A stretch of 64,000 nt of DNA from contig NZ_AP025343.1 of assembly GCF_021654775.1 (NCBI RefSeq), positions 4,741,501 through 4,805,500 of the forward strand. The letters are read 5' to 3'. The position numbers were made by a program, and so were the translations under genes. The stretch comes from Paenibacillus azoreducens. GTDB taxonomy: Bacteria > Bacillota > Bacilli > Paenibacillales > Paenibacillaceae. The stretch's first letter is position 1. Each line of letters opens with the position of its first letter. This document shows, piece by piece, positions 25,501 through 35,081 of this stretch. The notes under the pieces are model-generated. The model was not told where the DNA came from. It ran no database searches and was given only the letters and a program-made list of their open reading frames with translations.

Positions 25501-25548
25501 AAAAGGGGCCGCTCCCCAGATTCATGAATCTGGGGGCGGCCCCTTTTT
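25501..25548. terminator. Strong bidirectional terminator between L25 and the tlyA fragment
   Basis: A nearly perfect 24-bp stem (AAAAGGGGCCGC...GCGGCCCCTTTT, one bulge) with a CATG tip has A and T runs on either side, so it can terminate both convergent genes. The tlyA fragment stops at its edge. Confidence 0.92.
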
Positions 25549-26029
25549 ATCCGTTGAGCCAGGAAAGATCCAGTGCAGCGAATTCCGGTCCGGGCTGTAG
25601 ATCCAGCTTCGCAACGGCTCCAATGTTTGTCTTCTCCATGTTCACGACCCGTGGATCAAGCCTTAACTTTCCTGCCAGTTGGCCAAATCCGACATCGATC
25701 GCATAAACTTTCGCAGCGCCATGTTGCAATAGGCAATCGGTAAATCCCCCTGTGGAGGCTCCCGTATCTAAAGTTGTTTTACCGGATACATCGATTTGAA
25801 AACGGTCCAAAGCGCCTTCCAGCTTGAGGCCGCCTTTTCCGACATATTTCTGTCCATAACCCTTAACGGTTATCTCAACATCTTCTGCAACCTGTTCCCC
25901 TTCATAAACAGCGGGTCTTCCGTCTATCGTCACCTTGTTCGACATGATCCAACTGGCTGCTTGCTTCCGGTTCTCAAAATATCCCCGGTCCAGCAGCAAA
26001 CGCCACAAAGGCAATTTTCGTTTTTTCAA
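25547..26029 (-). pseudogene. TlyA-like S4 domain/FtsJ rRNA methyltransferase, truncated
   Basis: 160 aa versus about 270 for full TlyA. The S4 RNA-binding domain (LDRGYFENRKQAASWIMSNKV...) and the start of the FtsJ-type fold (SAM site LDTGASTGGFTDCLLQHGA, then AIDVGFGQLAGKLR) are intact. The protein ends at ALDLSWLNG, within the motif normally continuing as SLRK, losing the second half of the catalytic core. The stop lies at the edge of the shared terminator. Catalysis is unlikely; RNA binding might remain. Confidence 0.75.
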
Positions 26030-26199
26030 TCCATTCCGCTCCTCTTCTTCTGTCCAGACTTTGAAGAAGGCGGAGCTCTTATAGATCGGTAATAACGTTA
26101 TATTTCAACTAATAAATGATACATCCAGCATCTAACCCCTTTTTTCTATATTATAACAAAATAATTAAATGCGGCTAAAGCTTGTTATTTACTAACTCG

Positions 26200-26742
26200 T
26201 TACGGAAAATCCAGCTCATCATCGATGATACGGAACATCTCCTTATTCTGCACCGGATACTGGGCATCCAGTTCCTCCCACCGCTGATTCGGTAAAATCA
26301 AAAATTCGTGGGTATCGGAAAGATATGAGAACTCAAACAGACGAATTTGGTATTTGTCCTTGATGATCTCCTGGAATCCGCGAATCGTAATATAGCGATC
26401 TTTACCAGTAAAGGAAAGTTCAATCGAATGCACTTGTCCATTGTATGTAACGTCCATCCCCTTGTCAGTAGACTCCACCTCGACCGTCCCATCCGGAAGC
26501 ATTTCACCGAAGTATCGGATAATGTCCTCGTCATACTCACGCCAATCTACGGCGACGCCGTATACAAAAGAGAACACAACCGGAACTTGCTCCTCGACCG
26601 TAAGCTCGTCCGCTAGTTCTTTCACATCATCCATCACTTGATAGCTCTCGAAAAAATCATGGTGTTTTTCAATAAATTGTTGAAGTTGTCGCTCGTCTCC
26701 TTCGAATAAAAATCTCAGTTCGCTATCGCTTGGCGTTCTCAT
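26200..26742 (-). CDS. Hypothetical protein
   Basis: 180 aa from ATG 26742, with AAGGAGG 9 nt upstream (an in-frame ATG at 26769 has no site). Highly acidic, with no signal peptide or membrane segment. Visible blocks are FEGDERQLQQFIEKHHDFFES, VFSFVYGVAVDWREYDEDIIRYFGEMLPDG and DTHEFLILPNQRW. Size and acidity resemble immunity proteins of secreted toxins, but I do not recognise the family. It lies downstream of the broken DUF6138 gene. Confidence 0.6.
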   Translation of the reverse strand: MRTPSDSELRFLFEGDERQLQQFIEKHHDFFESYQVMDDVKELADELTVEEQVPVVFSFVYGVAVDWREYDEDIIRYFGEMLPDGTVEVESTDKGMDVTYNGQVHSIELSFTGKDRYITIRGFQEIIKDKYQIRLFEFSYLSDTHEFLILPNQRWEELDAQYPVQNKEMFRIIDDELDFP

Positions 26743-26907
26743 CCCAATATCCTCCTTATGTCCACCCAATCGCCAGAATCACCTTCTTTAACCTATTCCG
26801 GCACAATCGAGATCGGCAATGACCTGTAAATTAAGATTGATAATGTAAAAACTTCATCCTTCGGCTGCTTTATGTAATATTTTGTAATTTCTACTTCTTG
26901 CGTACCA

Positions 26908-28281
26908 TCAGGCATCCTCCATCGTCTTTAGCAGACGAAGCAGCAGTTCCTTACGCGGTTCCTGCGCCTTGCGCGCTAATGCAGCCAGCTTCTCCGCCTT
27001 GCCCCAGATCGGGTACAGCGCCTGCTCGGCCTCGTCATCCGATAGAGCCTCTATATGCTGTACAAATAGCGACAGCTTGTCTTCGTTCTCCAGCTCCGGC
27101 AGAAGCTTCAGCTTTAACGAATCGTGGCAGCGCAGCAGGCAGGCGATCAAGACAGGAGTCGAACGTTCCGTTACGCCGTAGGTTTCGGCAAAAACGGCTG
27201 TGAACTTGTCATGTACTAACTGATGTTCATTGTCCACAATAGCCATGTAAGCTTCGACGAGCGGAAAATACCGCTCGGATGAAAGTCCCAGCCCGAACAC
27301 GGCATAACTGCCCGGCATGACGCTTTTTTCGTCATCCGTATCTTCATACCATTCAAATTCTACCATCGCCTCACGAGCGTATTTCTCCAATAACGGATGC
27401 AGCTCGGAATAAGCCAGCGCATTTGCAAAAAAACGGTGCGTGTCCGATTTGGCCAGCCCCTTGATGGGTAAATACTCTCTCACGCTGGATTTCAACTTGA
27501 TTTTGTAGCTCTTAGGGAAGTCCTTTCGGAGCAGGGAGAGAATAAACGAAATTGCCCGCTCGTAAGCCCCGGCTTCTTCCTTGCGAATAGCGATTGTGAA
27601 TAGAGAAAAAACATCGTTAGCCTTGCATTCGACCAATTCATGTCGCAAGTGGACGTCTTCTTGCGAGAAGCTGTCGCTGCCCTCCTTCAGCATACGCGCA
27701 GCTTTGCCGCTGCCAAGCCGCTTCGCCAGCTCCAGAAAATTCTGGCCCTTGATTTTGTTGAAGTTCGGCTCGTAACGAATAATCATTACCGCTCCGTACA
27801 ACAGAAGGTCGATGGGCTGATATGGCTCATCCAGATTCTCAGGAACAGCATCCGGCTTGATTACATATTCATTGAATCTGTATTCGGAACCGGTAAGGTC
27901 GTAATAATGCGGCAGGAATACATTCTCGGCCCAACTGGTCAAAGCCCGAATGATATCTCTTCGATGCTCCGCGAGAGCCTCCCTCCGTTCTTTATTCAAC
28001 TCCTGAATCCGGTCAAATAAAGCGATCGTTCTTGCGGCTTCCGGTTCAGGAAACAAATGCGGGTCCAGCAGATGACGCGCCAAAAAGAAGGTTTCCAGCC
28101 GCTTTGTCGGGTAAGTGCCCTGCTCCAGTTTTTTCTCAATATAGGACTGAATTTGCTCCAGAAGCTGCCGCTTTTTCTCTACATATACAGTTTCCAGCAC
28201 TGTTAATTCCACAAGCCCGTCCGTCGTTGCGAAGGCTCCTTGGAAGGTAAACCGGTAGTCGATCAAAGGCGACGTTGCCAG
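26908..28281 (-). pseudogene. DUF6138 gene, C-terminal part, split by an insertion sequence
   Basis: About 455 residues beginning LATSPLIDYRFTFQGAF and running to the natural stop at 26908. The N-terminal ~100 residues lie on the far side of the IS, at 29948-30253. Removing the IS plus one CAG copy rejoins the frame (RLDKL-ATSPLIDYR). DUF6138 proteins are large, soluble and of unknown function. The two halves are unlikely to be active unless both fragments are made and associate. Confidence 0.9.
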
Positions 28282-28346
28282 TGATATGCTCCCCTTACGG
28301 TAGACAGGTGAAATAATAAAACCTGCTACTGTAAGGGGGCTTTTTT

Positions 28347-29024
28347 ATGCCTAATAAAAAATATGATGCGTCAGAGAAACTCGTTATTATTGGTGAAATC
28401 GAAAGCGGGGAAATTGGCGTTAAAGCTGCAGCCGAGAAATACGGTATCACCAAAACGACTTTGGCGAAATGGCGGCGTCGTTACAAGGTGTATGGTTATG
28501 AAGGGCTAGAGAAACGCACTCATAATCGAAATTATAGCGCTGAGCTTAAGCTCCAAGCGGTGAAGGATTACATAGAGGGAGGATTGTCTCAATATCAGAT
28601 CATCGATAAATACAAGATTGCAAGCAGAACGCAGCTTTCCAACTGGATTAAGGAGTATAATCGTCATAGCAGCTTAAAAGCTTACTCAGGAGGAGCGAAA
28701 GCAATGACGAAGGGGCGTTCGACGACTTGGCAGGAACGGATCGATATTGTGCAATACTGTCTTGCTCATCAGTATGACTACCGTAAGACAGCGGACCATT
28801 TTCAGGTCTCCTACCAGCAAGTCTACCAATGGGTGAATAAGTTTGAGAATGGCGGTCAGGATGCGTTAAAGGATGGCCGGGGGAGAAAGAAAGCGCCGGA
28901 GGAACTAACAGAGGCCGATCGCCAAAAACTCGAGATGAAAAAGATGGAGTATGAAATCGAGCGGCTTCGGGCGGAGAATGCATTTCTAAAAAAGTTACGG
29001 GAATTCCAAAGGAGGCGAAGCTAA
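28347..29024 (+). CDS. IS150-group transposase OrfA
   Basis: 225 aa. It has three helix-turn-helix-like segments (AAAEKYGITKTTLAKWRRRY, YQIIDKYKIASRTQLSNWIKEY, TADHFQVSYQQVYQWVNKF) and a C-terminal leucine-zipper-like helix (MKKMEYEIERLRAENAFLKKL). It binds the IS ends. It is longer than the ~170-residue OrfA of many IS150 relatives. It ends just after the frameshift window. Confidence 0.93.
   Translation: MPNKKYDASEKLVIIGEIESGEIGVKAAAEKYGITKTTLAKWRRRYKVYGYEGLEKRTHNRNYSAELKLQAVKDYIEGGLSQYQIIDKYKIASRTQLSNWIKEYNRHSSLKAYSGGAKAMTKGRSTTWQERIDIVQYCLAHQYDYRKTADHFQVSYQQVYQWVNKFENGGQDALKDGRGRKKAPEELTEADRQKLEMKKMEYEIERLRAENAFLKKLREFQRRRS
28988..28994 (+). promoter_or_regulatory. Programmed -1 frameshift heptamer of the IS
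   Basis: A-AAA-AAG in the orfA frame near its end is the classic slippery site of IS3 elements. Slipping one base back leads directly into the orfB reading frame (VTGIPKEAKLSQYRHENVYL...), giving an OrfAB transposase. Confidence 0.82.
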
Positions 29025-29902
29025 GCCAATACCGTCATGAGAACGTCTATCTTACTATTCAAGCGCTTCAGGAAGAAGCGTTGTTCAGCGTTCAGCTGCT
29101 GTGTGACATTGCAGACATTTCACGTTCAAGCTATTACAAGTGGCTAAATCGCAAGCCCAGTTCCCATGAGCAGGAGAATGCAGAGTTAACGCATGTCATG
29201 ATGTCCATTTATGAGAAAGTCGAGCGTACCTTTGGATACCGTCAATTAACGTTGCACATGCGCCGCCAAACGGGAAAAACGATTAACCAAAAGCGCGTGT
29301 ACCGGCTGATGAAGATACAAGGAATTCAATCTGTCATCCGGAGGAAGAAAAAGAGATATGCGAGATCCACCCCACAGCAGGTGGCAGAGAACGTGCTGAA
29401 CCGCAAATTCACTGCAGATGCGCCAAATGAAAAGTGGGTTACGGATGTGACGGAATTCAAGTACGGCAATGGCCAAAAAGCGTATCTAAGCGCTATTCTC
29501 GACCTTTATGATAAATCCATCGTTTCCTATGTATTCGGGCATTCCAATAACAAACCTCTTGTATTTCAGACGTTGAAACGGGCCTTGCAAGAAGTACCAG
29601 GAAGCAAGCCCATGCTTCATAGCGACCGGGGTTTCCAATATACCTCTCTGGATTTCAAGAAGCTCTTGGACGATGACGAAATGACTCAGAGTATGTCACG
29701 TGTTGGACGATGCATCGATAACGGTCCAATGGAATCTTTCTGGGGAACCCTAAAATGCGAGAAGTATTATTTACACACCTACCATACCTTTGAGGAGCTC
29801 GAAAAAGACCTCCAGGCCTATATCCACTTTTACAATTACGAACGATTACAAGCAAAACTAAACGGCCTCAGTCCGATGGAATTCAGGACAAAGGCCGCTT
29901 AA
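28994..29902 (+). CDS. IS150-group transposase OrfB (DDE integrase domain)
   Basis: Read in the -1 frame from the frameshift site; an internal ATG gives 273 aa from 29081. The HTH-21 region and rve integrase core are present with all three catalytic acids: Asp in WVTDVTEF, Asp in HSDRGFQYTS and Glu in NGPMESFWGTLK. It cuts and joins the IS ends. No lesion is seen, so the element looks autonomous. Confidence 0.93.
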   Translation, partial: VTGIPKEAKLSQYRHENVYLTIQALQEEALFSVQLLCDIADISRSSYYKWLNRKPSSHEQENAELTHVMMSIYEKVERTFGYRQLTLHMRRQTGKTINQKRVYRLMKIQGIQSVIRRKKKRYARSTPQQVAENVLNRKFTADAPNEKWVTDVTEFKYGNGQKAYLSAILDLYDKSIVSYVFGHSNNKPLVFQTLKRALQEVPGSKPMLHSDRGFQYTSLDFKKLLDDDEMTQSMSRVGRCIDNGPMESFWGTLKCEKYYLHTYHTFEELEKDLQAYIHFYNYERLQAKLNGLSPMEFRTKAA

Positions 29903-29947
29903 TTGATTTTTATTTTTTGTACTGTCTACTTGACGGGGTGCAGTTCA

Positions 29948-30253
29948 CAGCTTGTCCAGCCTCTCCTTTATGATTTCTGCCAGCAGGGGCTGAACCTCAT
30001 GCAATATTTGCTCCCGCGTAAAGGGTGAAGCTTTCATCGACTTTTTGCCTGCGGCACTCCCCACAGATTTCGAACTATCCACCCTGGTCCTCCCAGGCCG
30101 ATAATCCAGCATAACAAAGTTAAAGATGCCTGCTTGCAGCGTGGTACGTTTGCCCAACCTCTCTATATCCATTCGATTTTCCTGTTCGTCAAACCATTTA
30201 TGGATGGCTGTTTGCATCTCTTCGAACGCTTCTTCCTGGAATTGATCCATCAT
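29948..30253 (-). pseudogene. DUF6138 gene, N-terminal part, split by an insertion sequence
   Basis: About 100 residues (MMDQFQEEAFEEMQTAIHKWF...EIIKERLDKL), then truncated by the IS. GGCGGGAG lies just before the paired ATGs at 30253 and 30250. TTLQAGIFNFVMLDYRPGR is typical of the N-terminus of DUF6138. The remaining part of the gene is at 26908-28281. Confidence 0.87.
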
Positions 30254-30462
30254 CTCCCGCCTTTCTGTGTGTTTCATCAGCTGATGTCGTCACGTTCGGA
30301 ACGTATTCCTTTCAAAAGCACACAATTTTCGAATCCCTCTATTATTTTACACGCCAGCACGCGCCCATAACAGAAAATAAATAGAAAAAGGCAATATAAG
30401 AAAAACGTCTATCGACGTACTTTCACAGAAGACAGACCGCGATTAGCGGATGTTTTTCTTGC

Positions 30463-30511
30463 GATTATAGGATTTCTTAAGCTCCGCTTAAAATTTATAA
30501 ATTCTATAATC
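30463..30511. repeat. Inverted repeat in the gap before the MFS stop
   Basis: GATTATAG and CTATAATC flank an inner TTAAGC-TCC-GCTTAA hairpin. It lies 30 nt past the stop of the minus-strand MFS gene and may act as a 3' stem. No U-tract follows. Confidence 0.4.
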
Positions 30512-30540
30512 TTAAAATAAATAAAGAACATCAAGTTAAT

Positions 30541-31776
30541 TTACATATTTACATGCGTCCCCTTATTCAAAACTGCTATTGCCGCTGCTATAAGGATCAT
30601 ACCCATAAAAGCGGGAGCGGCATGACCAATGGATACATAGATTTGACCTCCAATGATCGGCCCGACCATTCTTGCTAAAGCCTGAACAGATTGGCTGCCT
30701 CCTTGAATCCTTCCTTGTTCGCTGGAATCGACAGACTTGGAGAGCATCCCGTTGAATGAAGGCCCAAAGATCGAATCGCCAAAACCAAATATAAACATTC
30801 CAGCGATTACAAGAGGATAGAATGAGAACAAAGCGGATAGCGCAATAAGACTGTAACCTATAATCTCCGAAGCCATTCCAAGAATTGCTATCTGTTTATC
30901 GCTAAGTTTTTTCAAAAGCTTTGGCATGACGAAACCTTGTGAAATGATGTCTTGAATGCCCATTATGGAAAACATCAGCCCGATTAGTGCAGGCTTCCAA
31001 TGGAAAGTATCCATTGTAAATTGTGAAAAAACTGCCTGTAAAGATCCGTTGGGTATCCAAAGCAAGAACGCTGAGACAAGCAGCCTTTTTAAGTTTTTCA
31101 TGGAAAGTATGTTTGCAAGCTGTGTAAATGGATTCAGTCTGACAAAAGCAATCTCTTTCAGTCTATTATTCTTGTTAAGGCTCTCAGGCATAAAAAAGAA
31201 TCCATAAACAACATTCAATAAAGTTATGACCGCTCCAAAATACATGGGTGCAGAATAACCAAACTTGGCAAGCAATCCGCCTAGTGTCGGGCCAATGACA
31301 GTGCCTACACCTACAACCGCACTCACCCATCCAAAGTATCTGGTTCTCTGTTCCGGAGGAATGATGTCTGCAAAATATGCGAAGATCGTGCTTATGCTCC
31401 CGCCTGTTATCCCTTCGATGATGCGCCCGGTAAATAGTACCCATAGAGCTCCTCCTATGCCAAAAACAAAGTACCCGATTGCGGAACCCAAAAGGCATAC
31501 TAAGAGCAATGGACGACGGCCATATTTATCGCTCAAAGCTCCAAGTACGGGGGCCGCAAAAAACACGCAGACTGCATAAACAGAGGTCAGCAGCGTAACA
31601 ACTACAGCTTGTTCTCCCGGATTGCTTGTATAAGGCTGCACTAGGAATGGAACGACAGGCGTTATGATACTGAAGCCTATTCCACAAAGAAACACAGAGA
31701 TAAGACCGAATATTAAAGCGTGTTTATCTACGGTCTGTTCTGTATTCTGTTCATTTTGTGATCTAAATTTGAACAC
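30541..31776 (-). CDS. MFS exporter, TetA/Bmr-like
   Basis: 411 aa, twelve membrane segments. Motif A is GALSDKYGRRPLL (~81-93); GTVIGPTLGGLLAKFG matches motif C of drug/proton antiporters. It probably expels a drug. Base composition is AT-richer than the flanks, as is the MarR gene upstream, so the pair may have been acquired together. A good sigma-A promoter with an inverted repeat precedes it. Confidence 0.87.
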   Translation of the reverse strand: MFKFRSQNEQNTEQTVDKHALIFGLISVFLCGIGFSIITPVVPFLVQPYTSNPGEQAVVVTLLTSVYAVCVFFAAPVLGALSDKYGRRPLLLVCLLGSAIGYFVFGIGGALWVLFTGRIIEGITGGSISTIFAYFADIIPPEQRTRYFGWVSAVVGVGTVIGPTLGGLLAKFGYSAPMYFGAVITLLNVVYGFFFMPESLNKNNRLKEIAFVRLNPFTQLANILSMKNLKRLLVSAFLLWIPNGSLQAVFSQFTMDTFHWKPALIGLMFSIMGIQDIISQGFVMPKLLKKLSDKQIAILGMASEIIGYSLIALSALFSFYPLVIAGMFIFGFGDSIFGPSFNGMLSKSVDSSEQGRIQGGSQSVQALARMVGPIIGGQIYVSIGHAAPAFMGMILIAAAIAVLNKGTHVNM

Positions 31777-31828
31777 TTAAATGCTCCCTTCAAAAAGTTA
31801 TGATTTTGATTCCCGGGAAACATTATTC

Positions 31829-31862
31829 ATTGTATCGTCATTTTGTTTCCTAGTCAACAAAA
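31829..31862 (-). promoter_or_regulatory. Sigma-A promoter of the MFS gene with overlapping operator
   Basis: On the minus strand TTGACT (31852-31857) and TACAAT (31829-31834) are spaced exactly 17 bp. The inverted repeat TTTTGTT-N8-AACAAAA (31841-31862) covers the -35 box, where the MarR protein would block polymerase. TTCCCGGGAA at 31810-31819 is a second palindrome nearby. Confidence 0.7.
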
Positions 31863-31872
31863 TCATAGCAAT

Positions 31873-31908
31873 AAAAATGCAGCCTGCACTCAATAGAGAT
31901 CGGCTGCC
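31873..31908 (-). terminator. Terminator of the MarR gene
   Basis: On the minus strand GCAGCC and GGCTGC form a stem around a 17-nt loop, followed by ATTTTTATT. It separates the MarR gene from the MFS promoter just downstream. Confidence 0.65.
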
Positions 31909-31944
31909 TGTGGTTTCATTTTCGCTATTCAAATTTATTCCGGC

Positions 31945-32412
31945 TTAATTCATATCTATACCCTGTTTCTTAATTTCCGCATCCAAATGCCTGCTATACT
32001 TTTCCATGAAACTAAGCATCATGTCAAATTGTTCCTCGGTTACCTGCTCAAATACGGCTTTATCCCGCTCTTTAAACTCATTGTGCAGTTCCTCATGGAT
32101 TTTATAAATTACTTTCCCTTGCTCAGTAAGCCTAAAATAGACTTCTTTCTTGTTATCCGGCTTCTGGTAGCTTTCGATCAGGCCTTTTTCCATGAGCTTC
32201 TTAGTTATTTTACTTATGGCACCTCTAGTCATATATAAGGATTCCGCAAGTTTAGTCACGTTGGAATCTGCATTTCTTCCGATGCATTCGATACAATGTA
32301 CTTCAGAAGGTTTATGACCCTTAAGACTGTCTTCCATCTTATTCTTATTAAGCCAAGCCATCTTGTTAAATAAGTCCCTGAAATCCATTATGACCTGTTC
32401 TTGTTTGTTCAT
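31945..32412 (-). CDS. MarR family regulator
   Basis: 155 aa from ATG 32412 (GGGAGGTC 7 nt upstream; an in-frame ATG at 32445 lacks a site). The winged helix includes SNVTKLAESLYMTRGAISKITKKLMEKGLIES and the wing PDNKKEVYFRLTEQG. CIECIGRN near residue 45 holds two closely placed cysteines, so redox control is possible. It probably represses the MFS gene immediately downstream. Confidence 0.87.
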   Translation of the reverse strand: MNKQEQVIMDFRDLFNKMAWLNKNKMEDSLKGHKPSEVHCIECIGRNADSNVTKLAESLYMTRGAISKITKKLMEKGLIESYQKPDNKKEVYFRLTEQGKVIYKIHEELHNEFKERDKAVFEQVTEEQFDMMLSFMEKYSRHLDAEIKKQGIDMN

Positions 32413-32550
32413 CGCCTGACCTCCCACCCGTTGGTGCCTTAACATTATTATATTACTTTATGTTTCTATTTCAACAATAGTGTGCAGCGCGGCCGAATTG
32501 CCATTCGGCCATCCTGGGGGAAACGGAGGACTTGCAGATGTTATCCTCTA

Positions 32551-34833
32551 TCAAAATTTTGACCACCCGAATACCGGCCTCAAAATCTTGCGCAGCCAAT
32601 AAGCGATGATCGTTCCTGAGCTCCATGAACTGGGATTCTGCAAGTACTCCTTGTATTGATCATTGATGATATAAGTCCGAGTGGAGGTAGGGTTCTTCAG
32701 ACCGAACTTTTCCCACATCGCCGGATCATTCGAACCTCGAAGCTTTTCAAGCATCTTCGCCGACTCTCTATTTATTTTAGCCGGAATTTGCTCGTATGCT
32801 TGGATGATTTGCGCATGAAATTCGTCGATCGGATTGCGGTTAACAAGGCTTGTTAAATGGATGCCTTCGCGAATGTAAGAAACGTATGCCAGATGGTCAG
32901 CCCAGAACTTGTCGATATAATAAAGCCGTACCCGCTGCTCCGAAGGACTCATCGGCGTTTCGCCTTTCAAAATTCCGAGCCGCTCCTCGTATAGCATGCG
33001 CCTCTGTTCCTCCACCATATCCGAATAACAGTTCAGTTCCTGGTGGATATCGAAGTTTTGGCCCATAATAACGCGCTGGATATGCGCAATTTTGCTGCGG
33101 AGCATCGGATTTTCAAGAGCCTCATCCTGTCTAGGAGCGCGAATCGCTTTTTCGATGCCGAACCGAAGCAATAACTCGTCCTCCAAGCTTACGAAAAATA
33201 CGGAAGCCCCCGGGTCGCCTTGGCGGCCGGAACGCCCGCGAAGTTGGTTGTCGATCCGCACGCTTTGGTGCATATGCGTACCAATCACGTACAACCCCCC
33301 CAGCTTGGCAACAGCTTCCGCTTGCGTGGGGTTGCCGCCGCCGAGCCGAATGTCGACGCCGCGTCCCGCCATATTCGTAGACACCGTTACGGCGCCGATT
33401 TCTCCCGCTTTGGCGATGAGCTCGGCTTCTTTTGCGTCATTTTTCGCATTCAGAACATGGCAAGGTACGCCGGCAACCGCTAGCGCCTCCGCCAGCATGT
33501 CAGACTCCTCGACGCTTGACGTACCAATGAGAATTGGGCGTCCCGTCCTATGGACGGACGAGATTTCTTGTACAAGCGCCTTAAGTTTGGCTTCTTTATG
33601 GGCATAAATCCGGTGCGGGTGGTCGATCCGTATGTTTGGCCGGTTCGGCGGGATTTGCACGACCTGCAGCGCATAAATAGCTTCGAATTCCATTGCGGAA
33701 GCTTGCGCGGTCGCCGTCATTCCGCAAATCTTCGGATATAGGCTAAGGAAGTGTTGAAGGGTGATCGTACCGAGTATGATCCCGCCGGATAAGGGCTGCA
33801 GCCCTTCTTTGGCCGCAAGCGCAGCTTGCAGCCCGTCCGGCAAATGCCTGTTCTCCGCCACCCGACCGGTATATTCGTCGATCAGCTCGATTTTTCCGTT
33901 CCGGACGATGTAATCGACGTCTTTTTTCAATAATAATTCCGCATGCAGCGCGCAATTTAACGACATCAACAAATGACTATTATGGCTTTCGTACAAATTG
34001 CCGCATCCCAGCAGCGATTCGGCTTTCGCTGATCCCGCTTCATTTAAATAAACGTTCCGCTTGAATTCATCGAAGTCGTAATCCTCATCTTGCTCGAGCT
34101 GCCTAGCCACTTCTGCGAAATCAATGCCGTCGCTCTTGGAAGAGCCCGGCTCGCCGGCGATGACCAGCGGCACCCGCGCTTCGTCGAGAAGCAGCGAATC
34201 CGCTTCGTCGACGATGACGTAATGGAAAGGACGATGTACGGTATCGGCTTCGTCCAATGCGATCGTGTCGCGCAAATAATCGAATCCCGCCTCTTTGGCC
34301 GTAACATAGGTTATATCCGCGGCGTACGCTTCCCGTTTCTCGGACAAGCTCATGCCCGCTTGAACCAATTTTACCGTTAACCCGAGGTAACGATAGATCG
34401 GGCCCATCCACTCCGCATCTCGATTTGCCAAATAATCGTTAAAAGTCAGCACATGAACGCCTTCGCCGGTCAGCGCATTTAGATAAGCAGGCATAACAGC
34501 AGAGAGCGTTTTTCCTTCGCCGGTATGCTGTTCGATCAAAAATCCCTCATGCAGAGCGATGGCAGCCATGATCTGGACATCGTAAGGCTGTAATCCGAGC
34601 GTTCTCTTCGCTGCTTCGCAAACTAGCGCATAAGCATCGACAAGGAGCTCGTCCAATGGCATTCCCCCTTTTGCTTCATTTCTCAGCCGGAGAGATTCCG
34701 CTTGCAGCCGCTGATCGTCCCAACCTTCCAAATTCCGCTTCCTGATAAGCTCCGCTTTGTCCCGATAGCCTTTCAGCTTATGCCGGGTATCGCGGTCTTT
34801 GAATTCTCGCAGCAACTTGACGGCTAAATTCAT
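32551..34833 (-). CDS. secA2: Accessory Sec translocase ATPase SecA2
   Basis: 760 aa, shorter than housekeeping SecA (~830-840) and lacking the C-terminal zinc-binding SecB site. The Walker A HTGEGKT (~101-107), DEAD-like VDEADSLLLDEAR, the FNDYLANRD block and motif VI GRSGRQGDPG are intact. SecA2 proteins drive export of a subset of proteins, usually with canonical SecYEG or SecY2. No SecY2, Asp or glycoprotein gene is visible nearby, so it is an orphan that probably uses the housekeeping channel. AGGAGG lies before the ATG. Confidence 0.9.
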   Translation of the reverse strand: MNLAVKLLREFKDRDTRHKLKGYRDKAELIRKRNLEGWDDQRLQAESLRLRNEAKGGMPLDELLVDAYALVCEAAKRTLGLQPYDVQIMAAIALHEGFLIEQHTGEGKTLSAVMPAYLNALTGEGVHVLTFNDYLANRDAEWMGPIYRYLGLTVKLVQAGMSLSEKREAYAADITYVTAKEAGFDYLRDTIALDEADTVHRPFHYVIVDEADSLLLDEARVPLVIAGEPGSSKSDGIDFAEVARQLEQDEDYDFDEFKRNVYLNEAGSAKAESLLGCGNLYESHNSHLLMSLNCALHAELLLKKDVDYIVRNGKIELIDEYTGRVAENRHLPDGLQAALAAKEGLQPLSGGIILGTITLQHFLSLYPKICGMTATAQASAMEFEAIYALQVVQIPPNRPNIRIDHPHRIYAHKEAKLKALVQEISSVHRTGRPILIGTSSVEESDMLAEALAVAGVPCHVLNAKNDAKEAELIAKAGEIGAVTVSTNMAGRGVDIRLGGGNPTQAEAVAKLGGLYVIGTHMHQSVRIDNQLRGRSGRQGDPGASVFFVSLEDELLLRFGIEKAIRAPRQDEALENPMLRSKIAHIQRVIMGQNFDIHQELNCYSDMVEEQRRMLYEERLGILKGETPMSPSEQRVRLYYIDKFWADHLAYVSYIREGIHLTSLVNRNPIDEFHAQIIQAYEQIPAKINRESAKMLEKLRGSNDPAMWEKFGLKNPTSTRTYIINDQYKEYLQNPSSWSSGTIIAYWLRKILRPVFGWSKF

Positions 34834-35081
34834 CGTGTGATCCCTCCTCGGTCATTCTTCTTGTCATCGGGCAAGTTACTGGGGTGTTGATGCTTAGCAA
34901 TTTGATTATGTTTATAGCAGGTTTCGCGATATTGCTATTAGACTGGTTTCTAATTAAACGAATTTCTTCAACGTTTGTTCCAGAAAAATTAATATAGCGC
35001 TTGCTTATTGTTCAAAATTCAATGTGAAAATCAGCGGATGCTTCTTTGGTGGGTGCTTTTCAAGTGGCAGCATTTTGGGGT

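Larger units (their letters stand above)
28282..29947 (+). mobile_element. IS3-family insertion sequence, IS150 group
   Basis: 1,666 bp. The ends TGATATGCTCCCC...GTAGACAG (left) and TGAACTGCACCCC...GTAGACAG (right, complement) form an inverted repeat matching at 19 of 26 positions. A 3-bp target duplication, CAG, is at 28279-28281 and 29948-29950. It carries orfA and orfB with a likely -1 frameshift site. It has split a DUF6138 gene. The intact ends, duplication and ORFs suggest a fairly recent insertion. Confidence 0.93.
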
